A stretch of 64,000 nucleotides of DNA from Gerris lacustris (Eukaryota; Arthropoda; Insecta; Hemiptera; Gerridae). This document shows positions 37,761-49,703 of the stretch, one piece after another. The first letter of the stretch is position 1. Every line of letters starts with the position of its first letter. The position numbers and the translations under genes are program-made. The notes below the pieces were generated by a model, which searched no databases, was not told where the DNA came from, and saw nothing but the letters and a program-made list of their open reading frames with translations. The DNA is taken from NCBI GenBank assembly GCA_951217055.1, contig OX578276.1:156191223-156255222 (forward strand), read 5' to 3'.

Positions 37761-37812
37761 TACTTTCTCTGCCTAGGCAGGGAAATATTTCCCTGCCTAG
37801 GCAGAGAAAGTA
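37761..37812. repeat. Second perfect 52-bp palindrome
   Basis: TACTTTCTCTGCCTAGGCAG then GGAAAT|ATTTCC and the inverse arm, centred between 37786 and 37787. The upstream ~58 bp (from AACTGTTCTTGCCAAAAT at about 37711) duplicate the sequence before the first palindrome. Confidence 0.95.
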
Positions 37813-38415
37813 TTTTTCTGACTGTTTTAACTACTTTCCTGCCTGTTTTTAATATTTTAATGAATAATCAGCGAAATAGTCCTTTCCAGCCAAAAAACAG
37901 TTAAGAAATGTTTAATTTTGCTGCCGTAAGTAGATAAAATATATTTTAAACTATGTAAATAGTAATTGTAATTGGAGGATAAGAGTCTTGCCTGAGCTTT
38001 GGTCGGGTTCACATCAGCTCTCCCTTTAAATTGTTTTTTCATATTGTTTAAAACGTTTTTTGTGGACCTTTTTTGGTAAATTTTGTTTAGAAAATTTTTC
38101 TCTTTAAAATAGTGTAAAGTTTATTCAGTTTTATAGTGTCTTTTTGAATTAAATTGGAATTATAATTGAGGTATTTAATTCAATTTTTTCTTGTGAGTAT
38201 AAAACATAAGATAAGATGCGATTTTAGATCTCATAGTAGTCCAAGGTCACTCTTGTTATTGTTTACTAATGAGATAATCTTTATCTATGTACAGAGCCTT
38301 ATCTACTCACCTATTTATCTGAAACATTAATATTATTTTATTTATTTATTTTTTTTAATAAAATAATAAGAAGTAGTAAATCAATTTTTAAAACGTTTTT
38401 ACTTGAATCAATTTT

Positions 38416-39372
38416 ATGCCAGGAAAAGGGTTAAAAGATTATTTCCCTTCTAGTTCAGCAAAAACTTCTGATTCTCCCAAAAGGTCCAGAAGTTCTCCAG
38501 AAATTGAGAAATCTAGGAAAAAGCCCCAGTTAGTCCTGTCCAGTATGAGTAAAAGCCCTTTGCAAGAGGTTAAAATGGAAACCCTAATGCAAGAAATGTC
38601 TAAGTTGCTTGACAGCAAATTAGGTCTCTTCAAAGAGGAAATTAAACCTTTTTTAGAAGAAATTTCTAATCTTAAACAAGAAAACAGCCTGTTGCGCAAA
38701 GAATTATTAGTTATAAAAAATGAACACTTACACACTAATAATCAACTTGAATTGATAGAAATGCGTTCCAGATCTTCAAACTTTATATTGCATGGTCTTA
38801 AGTCAGATCCGGAGATTGATGTAGAAAAGTGTGTGACCGAATTTTGTCAAGAGGTTTTGCAGTTGGAATTAAACTTTGAATTTATCTCGGTTATTCCTCT
38901 AGGCCCACCCTCTAAAAATAACAAGCCTTTGCTGATGTCGTTTTTGCGCGAAAAGGATAAAGCACAAGTACTCGGGGCTTCTAGAAAACTGAAAAATACA
39001 GGCTACTATATAACCCAGGATTACCCGGAGACCATAAGGCTTAAAAGAAAAAAACTATTGCTTCTAAGAAAGGAATTAAATAAACTAAATCCCAACTTAA
39101 AATTGTTATTAAGATCAGATTACTTGCAAGTGCAGAACATCCGGTTCCAATGGTGCTTAAAATCTGGCCTTCGTCACATTAATGAAAATGGCTTAGAAAA
39201 ATTAAACCAATTAATTGGTGGAGATGTATCTTATTTTATTGAAATGTTGGTCACGGACACCTTGCCCAGGGATTACTTCTCCACGTCTGCTATCAGGATT
39301 ACTGATCACCACCAATCTCATCACCAGTCTACGTCAATTAATGTAAAAGACAATAACCAAAGGAACTCTTGA
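38416..39372 (+). CDS. Non-LTR ORF1, coiled-coil RNA-binding-type protein
   Basis: 318 residues, uninterrupted. A basic Ser/Pro-rich N-terminus (1-45) is followed by a leucine-rich coiled coil (about 50-125: LFKEEIKPFLEEISNLKQENSLLRKELL), then MRSRSSNFILHGLK, the start of an RRM-like domain, with PLLMSFLREKDKAQVL later. This layout recalls ORF1 proteins of CR1/L1-type elements that trimerise and coat element RNA as a nucleic-acid chaperone. The C-terminal 40 residues are His/Ser-rich. No zinc knuckle is seen. The intact frame suggests recent activity, although ORF2 next door is broken near its start. Confidence 0.8.
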   Translation: MPGKGLKDYFPSSSAKTSDSPKRSRSSPEIEKSRKKPQLVLSSMSKSPLQEVKMETLMQEMSKLLDSKLGLFKEEIKPFLEEISNLKQENSLLRKELLVIKNEHLHTNNQLELIEMRSRSSNFILHGLKSDPEIDVEKCVTEFCQEVLQLELNFEFISVIPLGPPSKNNKPLLMSFLREKDKAQVLGASRKLKNTGYYITQDYPETIRLKRKKLLLLRKELNKLNPNLKLLLRSDYLQVQNIRFQWCLKSGLRHINENGLEKLNQLIGGDVSYFIEMLVTDTLPRDYFSTSAIRITDHHQSHHQSTSINVKDNNQRNS

Positions 39373-39404
39373 AATTTAGCTGTCTGCCGGATTGATTCAA
39401 TTTT

Positions 39405-42400
39405 TAAAAGTACTAATATAATTTCGTATAATGTGTCAGGTCTAAAATCTAAACTTAACAATACAGAATTTTTTAATTTTTTACTTTTTTATGATGTTAT
39501 TATTTTATTAGAAACTTTTGTACTTGAAAAAGATTGTACAATTTATGAAAAATATTTCAAAGATTTTAAAGTTATGTGGGTCCCTGCAAAAAAATACTTC
39601 TCTAAAGGTCGTGCTATATATTTTAATGGCCATAAAGTCATCTCTTTTTCCATGTTGCTGTTTTTCCACAATAGGAGATAGAACTGTTTTAAAATTTAAT
39701 TCTTACAATTTATTATTTACTATTGTTCCTGTGTACTTAAATGGAAGCTCTTTTTCACTCTGGCATCAGGACTTTACATCCCTTATTGACTTCATTAATA
39801 ACGAATCAAATTGTAACCTTATTCTGTTAGGTGATTTTAATGTCCGCATAGGAGAGTCTCAAGAATTACCAGCAGATCTACATCTAGGTAATGAGTTCTG
39901 CAGTCATACAAGGAGATCTAGGGATAAAACTCTTAATCGCAAAGGTTCTGAGCTCTTAAATATGTGTGATAACGAGGGTCTCGTTGTGCTGAATGGAAGG
40001 TTCAAAGGTGATGAGCGTGGAGAGTACACATTTGTTGGAGGAAACGGCAATTCTGTCAATGATCTATGTTGTCTTTCATGGGAATGCCTTCCTAGTATTA
40101 GTAAATTCACAGTTATTAGTCAGTTATTTTCCGATCACCTTCCTATTGTTCTTAGTATAGACCTTCCTGGAATAAATAAGCATGTAGAACCTACTTCAAG
40201 TCAGTTTCCTCAACTTTTTTGGAACCAAGCCCTAAAAGAAACTTACTCTCAAAACCTGTTCCATTTGTCTAATAGCATGGAGGATAGGTCCTGCAACACT
40301 CAATCCGCAGTAAGACAGTTAACCAATCTAATAGAGTCAGCGTGGCCTTCAAAGCCCAAGTCATCGTCTTACATCAAGTTATACCGAAAGAAGCCATGGT
40401 TCGACTTCAAATGCTTTCGAATTAGAAATAAGGCTTTTGCCCTTTTAAACTTACTTCGCCAAACTAACTCAGGGATAGTAAGAACTGCGTTTCGAGAAGC
40501 TAACAAAAGATTTAAAGAGTTATGCACTGAAAATAAGAAGGATTTTTATAATACGATCAATTGTAAATTGCGAACGGTACAGGATTCTAAACAGTTTTGG
40601 CAGTTAGTTAACCAGTTAAAAAACCATAGTCCTAGTCCTTGTAATCAAGTTAGTCTTGCTTCCTTTTCTCGTTACTTTCAGTTATTGCTAAACCCGCCCC
40701 CTCACCCAACCCCAACTCTTTATGCCGAGCCTCTGATATTGTGTGATTACTTTGATCAACCCTTCACTCACGACGAGTTACACCGGGTGATTTGCAGTTT
40801 AAAAAATAATAAGTCAGCAGGGATGGATCGAATTCCTTATGAATTTTATAAGTATGCACCCCAAATATTTTTAAATAAACTTCTACTACTTTACAATAGA
40901 ATTTATGAGTCCAGTGATGTACCAACGTCGTTTGCTAGTTCAATTATTTACCCATTACATAAAAAAGGGGATAGAAGTGTTGTCTCTAACTACCGTGGCA
41001 TTTCATGCATAGATGCGATCGCAAAAATATTTTCAGCGTTGCTAACTGCAAGGATAACTAACTTTCTTGAAAATAATAATCTGTTGAGTGAGTGCCAGGC
41101 AGGCTTCCGGCGGCAATATTCTACTGTTGACAACCTTTTTGTTCTTACGAATTTAATTAATCTTACTCTAGCTAAACCTAAAAAAAAGCTGTACTGTTTC
41201 TTTATTGATTTTAAGGCTGCATTTGACAATGTTCATAGGCGTTCTCTTTCTTTAAAATTGTATAATTTAGGTGTTTCAACAAAGTTTGTCAAAATTTTAC
41301 AGGCATTATTCTCCACCTCAGTGTCTGCAGTTGGAGGAAAAAACGGCGTTTCAGAATTCTTTTCTGTGGACAGTGGGCTCAGACAAGGTTGTGTTATTAG
41401 CCCGATTTTATTTTCCATCTATCTTAATGACTTGCCTGCAATTTTAGAAGGTGGTGTTCGAGTTGGTACTACTAGGATCAATATCCTCCTCTACTGTGAC
41501 GATGTAGTTTTGATTAGTGACAATCCCGTCTCCTTGCAAAGAAATATTAACATACTTGCTAAGTACTGCAGCCAGTGGTATCTTTCACTGAATCTTCAAA
41601 AGTCCAAGATTGTTGTTTTTAGAAGAGGAGGTAAACTTGGTTCTTCAGAAAGATGGTTTTACAATGGCGCACAAATAGAGGTTGTTAATCGCTATAAGTA
41701 TTTACGTGTAATGCTGACTTCCAAGTTATCTCTCCATGAGCATCTGAAGGAACAAGTTGCTGTTGCAAAACAAGGACTTAATACAGTTTGGGGTAGTTTT
41801 GTTTGTAAACAAGAGGTGCCTCTAGACTCAAAATTCAGGATATATAATGCTGTCTCTAGAGCTATTACTTGTTATGCTGCTCAGGTTTGGGGTAGTTGTA
41901 GGTATGAGGTTCTAGAAAAATGTCAACGTTATTTTATTAGAAAACTCTTTTCTCTTCCTCAAGCTACTCCTACTTTTATGCTTCACATGGAGACGTCTAT
42001 AGACCCCTTATTTTTGTATACCTTCAAACTGCATACAAATTATTGTACCTCAGTAATGGACCTCCCACCACATCGTTACCCTAGAGTAATTGCTGAAGAG
42101 GTTATAGCGAAAAACATGTTTTGGTTCAAAACTTGGAATGAGTTATGTCAAGAGTTTAAAACATCTTCCCAGCTAACCCTAGAAAATAAAGCAGTGTGGA
42201 GATCCCAGTTCAGCTCTTTAATTAGCCAAATGAAATTAAGTATGATGGAAGCGTCTGTAAACCAAGCCAAGGAATCAAACAGATTTTTATTATTTCGAAC
42301 CTTAGTTGAAAAGTCTGATTATGGTAGGTTTTTTACTCCAGACTCTAAGTCTAGTATATCTTTTTCCGACTTAAAACTTTTATTCAAGTTAAGAGGTGAA

Positions 42401-42658
42401 TTAATCCATCTCAAGTCTGTGCCCTGGCTGGATAAGGATAAGGAGGAAATGGAGTGTCCCATATGCTATCGAGGTGTCGAGGAAAATTTGTTACATTTTC
42501 TTGCTGAGTGCCCGGCCTACGCTTCACTGCGTCTCCAATACTTCGGTGCTTCTACAGTCCAAGGTTCCGACATTACTGACTTATTAATAAGTAACAACTT
42601 TTATCTGGTATTAAAATTTACCAAAGAAGTCCAGTCTCTCACTAGCCGTACTCTCTAA
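39405..42658 (+). pseudogene. Non-LTR ORF2: endonuclease and reverse transcriptase
   Basis: The N-terminal endonuclease (SYNVSGLKSKL, DVIILLETFV) is read in the frame ending at 39681. At about 39630-39665 it shifts into a 1046-codon frame open to 42658, carrying LLGDFNVRIG, SDHLPIVL, RT NNKSAGMDRIPYEF, PLHKKGDRSVVSNYRGI, FFIDFKAAFDNVHR, GLRQGCVISPILFSIYLND and catalytic LLYCDDVVL (Cys replaces the usual Ala/Val in Y.DD). The C-terminus has CPICYR...HFLAEC, a zinc knuckle. The single early frameshift makes this copy inactive unless it is a sequencing error. Confidence 0.87.
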
Positions 42659-43015
42659 TTTATTAATACACATTAATTTCCCCTAATCTGTAATAAAGTT
42701 AATATTATTAACTTATTATTAAATTGATCGTTTTTATTTTATACATTGAAGTAATTTATAGTATTATCATTGCTATCTTCTTTTTTCCAGTTATACTTAC
42801 ATAATATTAACAATTCTTTTTTTTATGCAGGTTATTTTTATTTATTTATTATTTCTTTTTTTATATATTTAAATTTTGGATACTAGTAAATTTTTATTTT
42901 TTGTTAAGAATTTTCTGTTTAACGCAAGCTCTCCGGCAGACGGCTATGCCTTGCCGTAATTACTTTTATACAACTTCTTGTAATTATATAATTTAATAAA
43001 TAAAAGTATTTTGAA

Positions 43016-43803
43016 TGAAATTGGAGGATAAAGTACTAACAACCACTATCACCTCTGTACTGTTCCACATACTTAATTACTTGTGTAAATTTGTCAATCG
43101 ACTATTTAATCTACCTATCTACATACTCTTGGCCTAGAAAGGACGGGGTGTAGTCGGATCCTGCTGCTTGGACCCCGGATACCCATTGAAGAGGAAGAGA
43201 AGATAAATTAGAGAAACAGAGTATTATTCACTAATTATAATAATATATCTGTTGCAGCGTCTAGCTTAACCTTTTGTTAGCTACGCTGTGTGATATTTAG
43301 CTTATGTATAGACTAAAGCCGATTTGTACCGAAAGTGTCGACGAATAAATACATATACTATAACAAACAATTGACCCTCTCTAATACTTTCCAATAACAT
43401 TCTCAGATTTGCAAAACTTAAAAGTAGAGTTGTATTTACCAATTGCTCAAATATTCCCTGATCTGAACTCTCTGGGTCGTCTTTAGCCTGAACCACAGCC
43501 TAACTGGTGAAGGAGCAATACTGTTGGGAGTCGTTTCTTTCCGACTCGTGTCTAATTCCGTGTGTCGTGTGTTTCTAATTCCCCCTTCTGCTTTCCTTAT
43601 TTACAGACATCAGGTCCCGATACAGCAAGCAGCATACGTAAAAGTGGTTTAGCCTCACCCTAACCCTAACCCCTTTCAATCCCGCTATCATCCCCTCTCC
43701 ACCTTGATTAAATGAGCGAACTGGTAGATTGTCCCAGATATTTTTAATATCCTTTCCGCACCCAGTCACTCCATCTCATTTATTAAGCATTGCGGTGGCA
43801 GGG
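43016..43803. other. Gene-free stretch between retroelements
   Basis: Only short ORFs without recognisable content. A CCCTAACCCTAACCCC stretch near 43659 is too short to be telomeric. Nothing else recognised. Confidence 0.5.
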
Positions 43804-44177
43804 TGTGGAACGGATATTTAACATTTCCTTTTTGCAAGAAATGTCTTGTCGATGAATGGGAAGGGATTCAATAACAGATGCTAAGTGATACACATAACAT
43901 TTAGAGTATACAGGTCTTCCTTGTCTTGTTAGTTCTTGTTATGTTGTGAGTGAAGTCCACCGGGACGAGTGGTTATCTTTCCGTAAGGTGGGAGTGTGAG
44001 AGATCGAGTCATGGAGTATGTGTTGTGCCCTGGAGCCGTATACATCTAACTCTTTTTTCTTCATGTATAAATAAAATTCCGAATATATCATTTGATTAGT
44101 AATTTGGTGTTAATATTTATTGGTTGTGTATATTCCTTACATAACAATGTGGCGACGAGTTTTTTCCGAACTTCACG

Positions 44178-45160
44178 ATGTCGGTATTAAAAAAAAACAA
44201 TTCGGAAAGTGAAAATTCAGGAAAATCTGAAATTGATGGGAGTTCAAGTAATAATTCTATAAATCCAGGTATTATGGCACTCCAAACGTTTGGTTCCGCT
44301 CCTACTTTTGATTGTAGGCACAATAATTGGCCAGTTTTCAAGGCTCAATTAACACAGTTTTTTCTGGCAAATGATGTAACTTCGGCTGAAAAGAAAAGAG
44401 CCATATTGCTCACTGCATTTCATGAAGAAATCTATCTTAGCAAAAAATATCTGCATACCAAATGAGCCAACGGACAAAAATTATAATGACTTGATTCAAT
44501 TGTTAGATACTCACTTTTCACCCGTGGTTTCCAGACTGAGCTTGGTATCGTTATGAGAGATGTTTTTGTAACTGGAATTGGACCAGGTCCGATACAAGAT
44601 CGCATTTTAGAAGAAAATGCCTCCAAGACTACATGTACGTTTGCTTCACTTTTGAAACCGCTCTCGCTAAGGAAGCTTCGTTAAATGATCGCGCTAATCT
44701 CGCCAACCAGACTGTTGTCGTAAAACAGGAGCCTGTCAACCATATGAAGGTAGGTGGACCCAAAATCAAGTAAGCAGCATCAACAGTCAGCTGGATCTAG
44801 CTCTCATTTCCATGGTGGCACAAGTACTCAACATCAAGGTAATAAACAACCATGTCAAATTTCCGGGCGTTCAAATCATAGGACTAAGGATTGCAGGTAC
44901 TCATCTCATGCATGTTACTCCTGTGGGGAAAAAGGTAATTTGAGCCCTATGTGCCCTAAGAAAAAGATAACCTACGAAAAGAAGTCTACGCATTATAAGG
45001 AAAATAAAAAATTTCATAATAAATTTTTAGAACAAGAAAGTGACAGTGACGACTCCTACGATCATTTATATAATCTAAAATCAATTCAAGTTGTATCTAG
45101 GCAAAAATGTAAGCCAATAAGTTTGCCATCAAAGTTGAGAATAAAACAGTTATTTTTGAA
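44178..45160 (+). pseudogene. Ty3/gypsy gag with zinc knuckle, frameshifted
   Basis: ATG at 44178. The first frame (44178-44465) contains NNWPVFKAQLTQFFLAND, a gag-like start; downstream pieces continue in other frames (DLIQLLDTHFSPV, NHMKVGGP). The nucleocapsid knuckle ACYSCGEKGNLSPMCP is at about 44910-44955, with an earlier degenerate C..CGR..H..DC. At least two frameshifts. Confidence 0.75.
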
Positions 45161-45604
45161 ATTGATACTGGATCTATGTTCACTGTCATTTCCTTAAAAC
45201 TATACAAAGATTTATTTAATCATATACAGATGTTACCTAGTGACATTTCTCTAAAAGATTATGTTAATAATTCTATTAGCCCTATGGGTAAACTATTATT
45301 AAAAATTGAATATAATTCAAAAATTTTGTTACAAACTGTATATGTTATTGAAGGTGGTGGTCCACCGTTATTAGGACGCATATCTTTGAAAGAATTAGAT
45401 ATTAACTTGTCTAATATTTGGAATATAAATTATATGCCTCATGAAGCATCAAATTTAATTGAATCTTTTAAAACCGAGTTCCCTCAGTTATTCAGCGATG
45501 GTATCGGCACTTTTACTAAACACAAGGTATCACTCCCATTAAAATCTGGAGCTCAGCCTAAATTTTTCAAGCATAGGAAATGTGCCATTGGCTTTAAAAA
45601 GTAA
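45125..45604 (+). pseudogene. Ty3/gypsy aspartic protease and RT linker
   Basis: The catalytic motif EIDTGSMFTVIS spans the frame junction near 45160-45190, followed by PMGKLLLKIEY, VIEGGGPPLLGRISLKELDI (the flap and GR.L strand of retropepsins) and the linker to RT. Only one DTG is expected because the enzyme is a dimer. The frame runs to 45604 and the RT continues from 45582 in another frame. Confidence 0.78.
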
Positions 45605-46343
45605 AGTTGAAGCCGAAATCGATAGACTTGTGGATAGTGGGGTACTGGTACCCGTCGAATTTAGTGATTGGGGTACCCCTATAGTTCCTGTCATTAAGGC
45701 AGATAATTCTAGTGTCAGGATTTGTGGAGATTTTAGGATAACTGTAAACAAGGAGTTAGAACCCCTCCGTTACCCCTTACCTAAAATAGACCATTTATTT
45801 GGTCAAGTTAAAGGTGCTACTATTTTCAGTAAAATTGATTTAAAGGACGCATATCAGCAGCTACAAGTAGATGAAAATACTCGTAAAATGTTGGTGATTT
45901 CAACCCATAAAAGATTGTTTGCCTATACACGCCTGCCTTATGGTATTACCTCAGCGGGTGCTATTTTTCAAAAGGAATTAGAACAAGTATTAGCAAGAAC
46001 CCCTGGTGTTCATATTTTTCAGGATGATATCTTATTAGCCCATAAGGATATAAATGAACACAAAAATATTTTAAGAACAGTTTTTCAAAAATTGAGTGAA
46101 TGCGGCTTTAAGATAAAATTACCAAAATGTAAATTTTTCCAAAATTCAATTACCTATTTGGGCCATGTGGTTGATAGTAACGGTCTTCACACGACCGATG
46201 CTCATGTTGCTGCTATTAAAAACGCACCCACTCCCACGAATGTAACTGAACTAAAATCGTTTTTGGGCATGATTTTATTTTATAATAAATTTCTTAAAGG
46301 AGGTTCTGAAATACTTCACCCCTTGTATAAATTACTAAAAAAA
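45582..46343 (+). pseudogene. Ty3/gypsy reverse transcriptase
   Basis: Conserved order: VEAEIDRLVDSGVLVPV, SVRICGDFRITVNKEL, YPLPKIDHLF, FSKIDLKDAYQQL, RLPYGITSAGAIFQ, catalytic FQDDILLA, then CKFFQNSITYLGHVV and LKSFLGMILFYNKF. It is cut after LYKLLKK by the insertion at 46344. Confidence 0.88.
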
Positions 46344-47362
46344 TTGGTAGTGCGTGAAGTCTCACGTAAAAAGGGTTTCGTTGGTGTTGTAAACATGAAA
46401 TTAGTAGTTGGGGGGGGGGGGGGGGGGGGGGAATTTGGATGTTTTTGACAAAATGGCGTAGAAAATTAAACGCTTTCCACAAATGTTATATATTTTTGTA
46501 ATCTACTCTTCAATACCTTTCACTTGATACCTCACTCAAAATTTAGAAAAAATATTTTTTTCCCCGTGACATCAATCAGCCGCCATCTTGGATTCCCAGT
46601 TAATCCGACCAAGTTGCTATTCTTATTTTTTCTTTGGCCCATCAGACCACACATTTTGCATATTTTTCTATATTTTTAGTAAGAGCGGAAATATAGTTTT
46701 AGGGGGGGGGACAAGCTAAATTTCGATGTTTTTTGACAAAATGGCGGAAAAAATTAAACGCTTTCTACAAGTGTTATATATTTTTGTAATCTACTCTTCA
46801 ATACCTTTCATTTGATACCTCACTCAAAATTTTAAAAAAATATTTTTTTTCCCGTGACATCAATCAGCCGCCATCTTGGACTCCCAGTTAATCCGACCAA
46901 CTTGCTATCCTTATTTTTTCTTTGACCCATCAGACCACACATTTTGCATATTTTTCTATATTTTTAGTAAGAGCGGAAATACGATTTTAGGGGGGGGACA
47001 CGCAAAATTTCGATGTTTTTTGACAAAATGGCGCCGAAAATTGAACACTTTCCCTAAGTGATATATATATTTGTAATCTACTCTTCAATACCTTTCATTT
47101 GATACCCCACCCGAAATTTAAAAAAATATTTATTTTCGTGTGACGTGAGTTGTCCGCCATTTTGGATTTGAACAGCTGATAATTTTGAGTTCGCTATATT
47201 TTTCCTGTGTGCGCGTCAAAACGTTCTTTAATATTGCAAAGTTTCACGTTTCTATCTTTTTTTATTCAAAAGTTATTGGAACCGTACAGAGTGACAGACA
47301 GACAGACAGATACATGAACGAAACTATAAGGGTTTCTTTTTTGGTTTTACCAACGAAACCCT
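46344..47362. mobile_element. Non-coding insertion with 14-bp inverted ends and internal repeats
   Basis: AGGGTTTCGTTGGT at 46372-46385 is the inverse of ACCAACGAAACCCT at 47349-47362; CTAAAAAA lies at both junctions. Inside are a G run (46411-46430) and three direct repeats of about 265 bp (near 46440, 46735 and 47010) sharing AATCAGCCGCCATCTTGGA and AACGCTTTC, plus GACAGACAGACAGA near 47293. Interrupts the gypsy RT/RNase H boundary. Confidence 0.75.
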
Positions 47363-47960
47363 AAAAAAGATTCCGCATGGAAGTGGTCGGACGAATGTCA
47401 AAAATCATTTCAAAATTGTAAATCTGCTCTGACTAGTGCCCCCATATTGGCGCATTTCGACCTTGATAAACCTGTCAAATTAACTTGCGATGCGTCAGAA
47501 AAATCGTTAGGTGCAATTTTATCTGTTATTTTTGAAGACGGTTCAGAAAGGCCTGTGGCCTACGCGTCTCGTGTACTTAGTCAGGCTGAATCTAATTACT
47601 CCCAGATAGAGAGGGAGGCAGCAGCCATTATTTACGGTATAAAAAAAATTTAGTGATTACCTTATTGGTCAAAAATTTACTATTGTTACGGACCACAAGC
47701 CTCCTTAGCCATATTTGGCAATAAAAAAGGAATACCTATTATCAGTGCTAACAGATTACAGCGATGGTCGCATTTATTAGCAGCTTTCGATTATAAAATA
47801 GAATTCGTTAATTCAAAACAAAATAAAGCTGATTATTTGTCAAGAATATCGGTTCCGGACCCATATCCGGTAAAAGAAACATCTCCACCGTCTTATCTAT
47901 TTTATGTAATTAATAATGCACCTACATTAATTGATTGGAAACAAATTAGTTAAGGAACAC
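47363..47960 (+). pseudogene. Ty3/gypsy RNase H
   Basis: Resumes as WKWSDECQKSFQNCKSAL, then LTCDASEKSLGAILS, PVAYASRVLSQAE.NY, EREAAAIIYGIKKI. A one-base slip in an A run at about 47640 shifts the frame to FSDYLIGQKFTIVTDHKP, and RLQRWSHLLAAFDYKIEF, ADYLSR follow with in-frame stops. Catalytic Asp/Glu/Asp are visible across the frames. Confidence 0.85.
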
Positions 47961-48070
47961 GTACTGACCCGTACTACGTACTATCTAAAGTCAGTGCTTA
48001 TATTTTACGGGGTTGGCCTATATCTAAAACTGAATCTGAATTACAACCGTTTTCCCAAAGAAAAGACCAG

Positions 48071-48436
48071 TTGTCAGTTGAACAAGGTATAATTTTGTGG
48101 GGGTACAGAGCCGTTATTCCGCCTAAATTCCGTCAAAACTTACTTACAGAGTTACATTCCTGTCATCAGGGCACTGTAAAAATGAAGTCATTAGCACGCG
48201 GATATTTTTGGTGGCCGGGGATAGACGAGGATATTAATAATATCACTCGTGAATGTAAATTTTGCAAAGAAAATCGGCAAATGCCTGCTGAATCTCCATA
48301 TGTTTGGTACAGACTCCACATTGATTACTGTGGCCCCATATTTAATAAATATTTGTTAGTGGTGTTTGATCCAAGTTCGAAATGGATAGAGTGTTATGTG
48401 ACTAATCACCCTAATTCTGATTTTACTATTAAATAA
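48071..48436 (+). pseudogene. Ty3/gypsy integrase, zinc domain and start of core
   Basis: The HHCC zinc finger is intact (LHSCHQGTVKMKSLARGYFW...CKFCKENR) and the first catalytic Asp follows in YRLHIDYCGP. The frame stops at 48436, at the left junction of the next insertion. Confidence 0.87.
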
Positions 48437-49101
48437 TTAATATAAAAATGCCATTTTTCAAAACTGGTCTTATTTTCAATTTTTTTTTTTTTTTTTTTTT
48501 GTTTCTGTATTGTTCACCTTAGTTGTATCTATGTGCAAAATTTGGGGAAGATTGAATGACGGTAAGTGGTTCAAAATTGGGGTAATAGGGGTGCGATGAA
48601 ACTTAAAAAGCAAATAAATTTGACGCCATTTTTTTTTTTAATTTTTTAATTTTTGGTTTCTGTATTCTTCACCTTAGTTGTATCTATGTGCAAAATTTGG
48701 GGAAGATTGAATCACGGTAAGTGGTTCAAAATTGGGGTAATAGGTGTGCGATGAAACTTGAAAACCAAATAAATTTGACGCCATTTTTTTTTAATTTTTT
48801 TATTTTTGGTTTCTGTATTCTTCACCTTAGTTGTATCTATGTGCAAAATTTGGGGAAGATTGAATCACGGTAAGTGGTTCAAAATTGGGGTAATAGGTGT
48901 GCGATGAAACTTGAAAACCAAATAAATTTGACGCCATTTTTATTTTTATTTTTTTATTTTTTTTGGTTTCTCTATTGTTCGCCTAAGTTGTATCTATGTG
49001 CAAAATTTGAGGAAGATTGAATCACGGGAAGTGGTTCAAAATTGAGGAAACGGAAATGTGCGATGAAACTTACAAAGCAAAGTAATATAAGACCAGTAAA
49101 A
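48433..49101. mobile_element. Non-coding insertion with four ~155-bp repeats
   Basis: Splits the integrase. ATTAAA occurs at both junctions (48427-48432 and 49102-49107). Four direct repeats of 140-155 bp share TATCTATGTGCAAAATTTGG and AAGTGGTTCAAAATTG. ACTGGTCTTAT (48463) and ATAAGACCAGT (49087-49097) form a short inverted pair near the ends. Confidence 0.7.
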
Positions 49102-49107
49102 ATTAAA

Positions 49108-49703
49108 CGAAACATTTGCTCGTTTCGGTATTCCTACTGAATTAGTGAGCGATAACGCTCAAGTGTTTACCGGATCTGCTCTTCAAAATTTTTGAAGTCA
49201 AAACGGTGTTAAACACATTACAGGAGCCCCCTACCCATCCTAAGTCTAATGGTAGTGGCGAGTCCGCGGTAAAGATAGTCAAGCATTTTCTTAAGAAATC
49301 TAAAGCTGAACATCCTAATTTAGATCTGGAAGTTATATTAACTAATTATTTATTACAGTACAGAAACACACCACTAATTCTTCCCCAGCGGAATTATTCC
49401 TTAAACGAAAATTAAAATTTCTAAAAATATCCTCAAATATTTCTCCTATTTCTCAAAAAAATTTAAACACTGCCAATAAAAATAAACAAATCTCTAGTTT
49501 CCTTGGTAAACGTAATTACCAATTTAATATCAATTACCGCGTTCTGATACGAGATTTAAGGCAAGGTCATCGCTGGACTGATGCCATTATCCGTAGAAAA
49601 ATAGGTAAAGTCATGTACGAGGTAGAAACTTGTGAAGAAAACATAATTTTGCGTAGACATCTTGATCAAATAATTTCATACTCCACTTCTAAGAAAACCT
49701 ATG
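49108..49703 (+). pseudogene. Ty3/gypsy integrase core and C-terminal domain
   Basis: Continues with ETFARFGIPTELVSDNAQVF (second Asp), an in-frame TGA after LQNF, PKSNGSGESAVKIVKHFLKK (catalytic Glu, 49206-49415 frame), NYLLQYRNTP, then a frameshifted tail with QGHRWTDAIIRRKIGKVMYEVET. Cut at 49704 by the Penelope-like element. Confidence 0.83.

Larger units (their letters stand above)
37870..43015 (+). mobile_element. Two-ORF non-LTR retrotransposon, nearly full length
   Basis: Carries ORF1 (38416-39372) and an endonuclease-RT ORF2 (about 39405-42658), then an AT-rich 3' UTR with CTCTCCGGCAGACGGC (about 42929) and an A/T-rich tail to about 43015. The 5' boundary is uncertain. The 3' UTR motif is shared with the fragment at 32165-32957. 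The clade is not resolved by eye; coiled-coil ORF1 plus CCHC-ending ORF2 suggests the CR1/I/Jockey group. Confidence 0.8.

Noticed and set aside
43655..43680. Telomere-like CCCTAACCCTAACCCC
   Set aside because: Only two to three units, and not the usual insect TTAGG pattern over any length.
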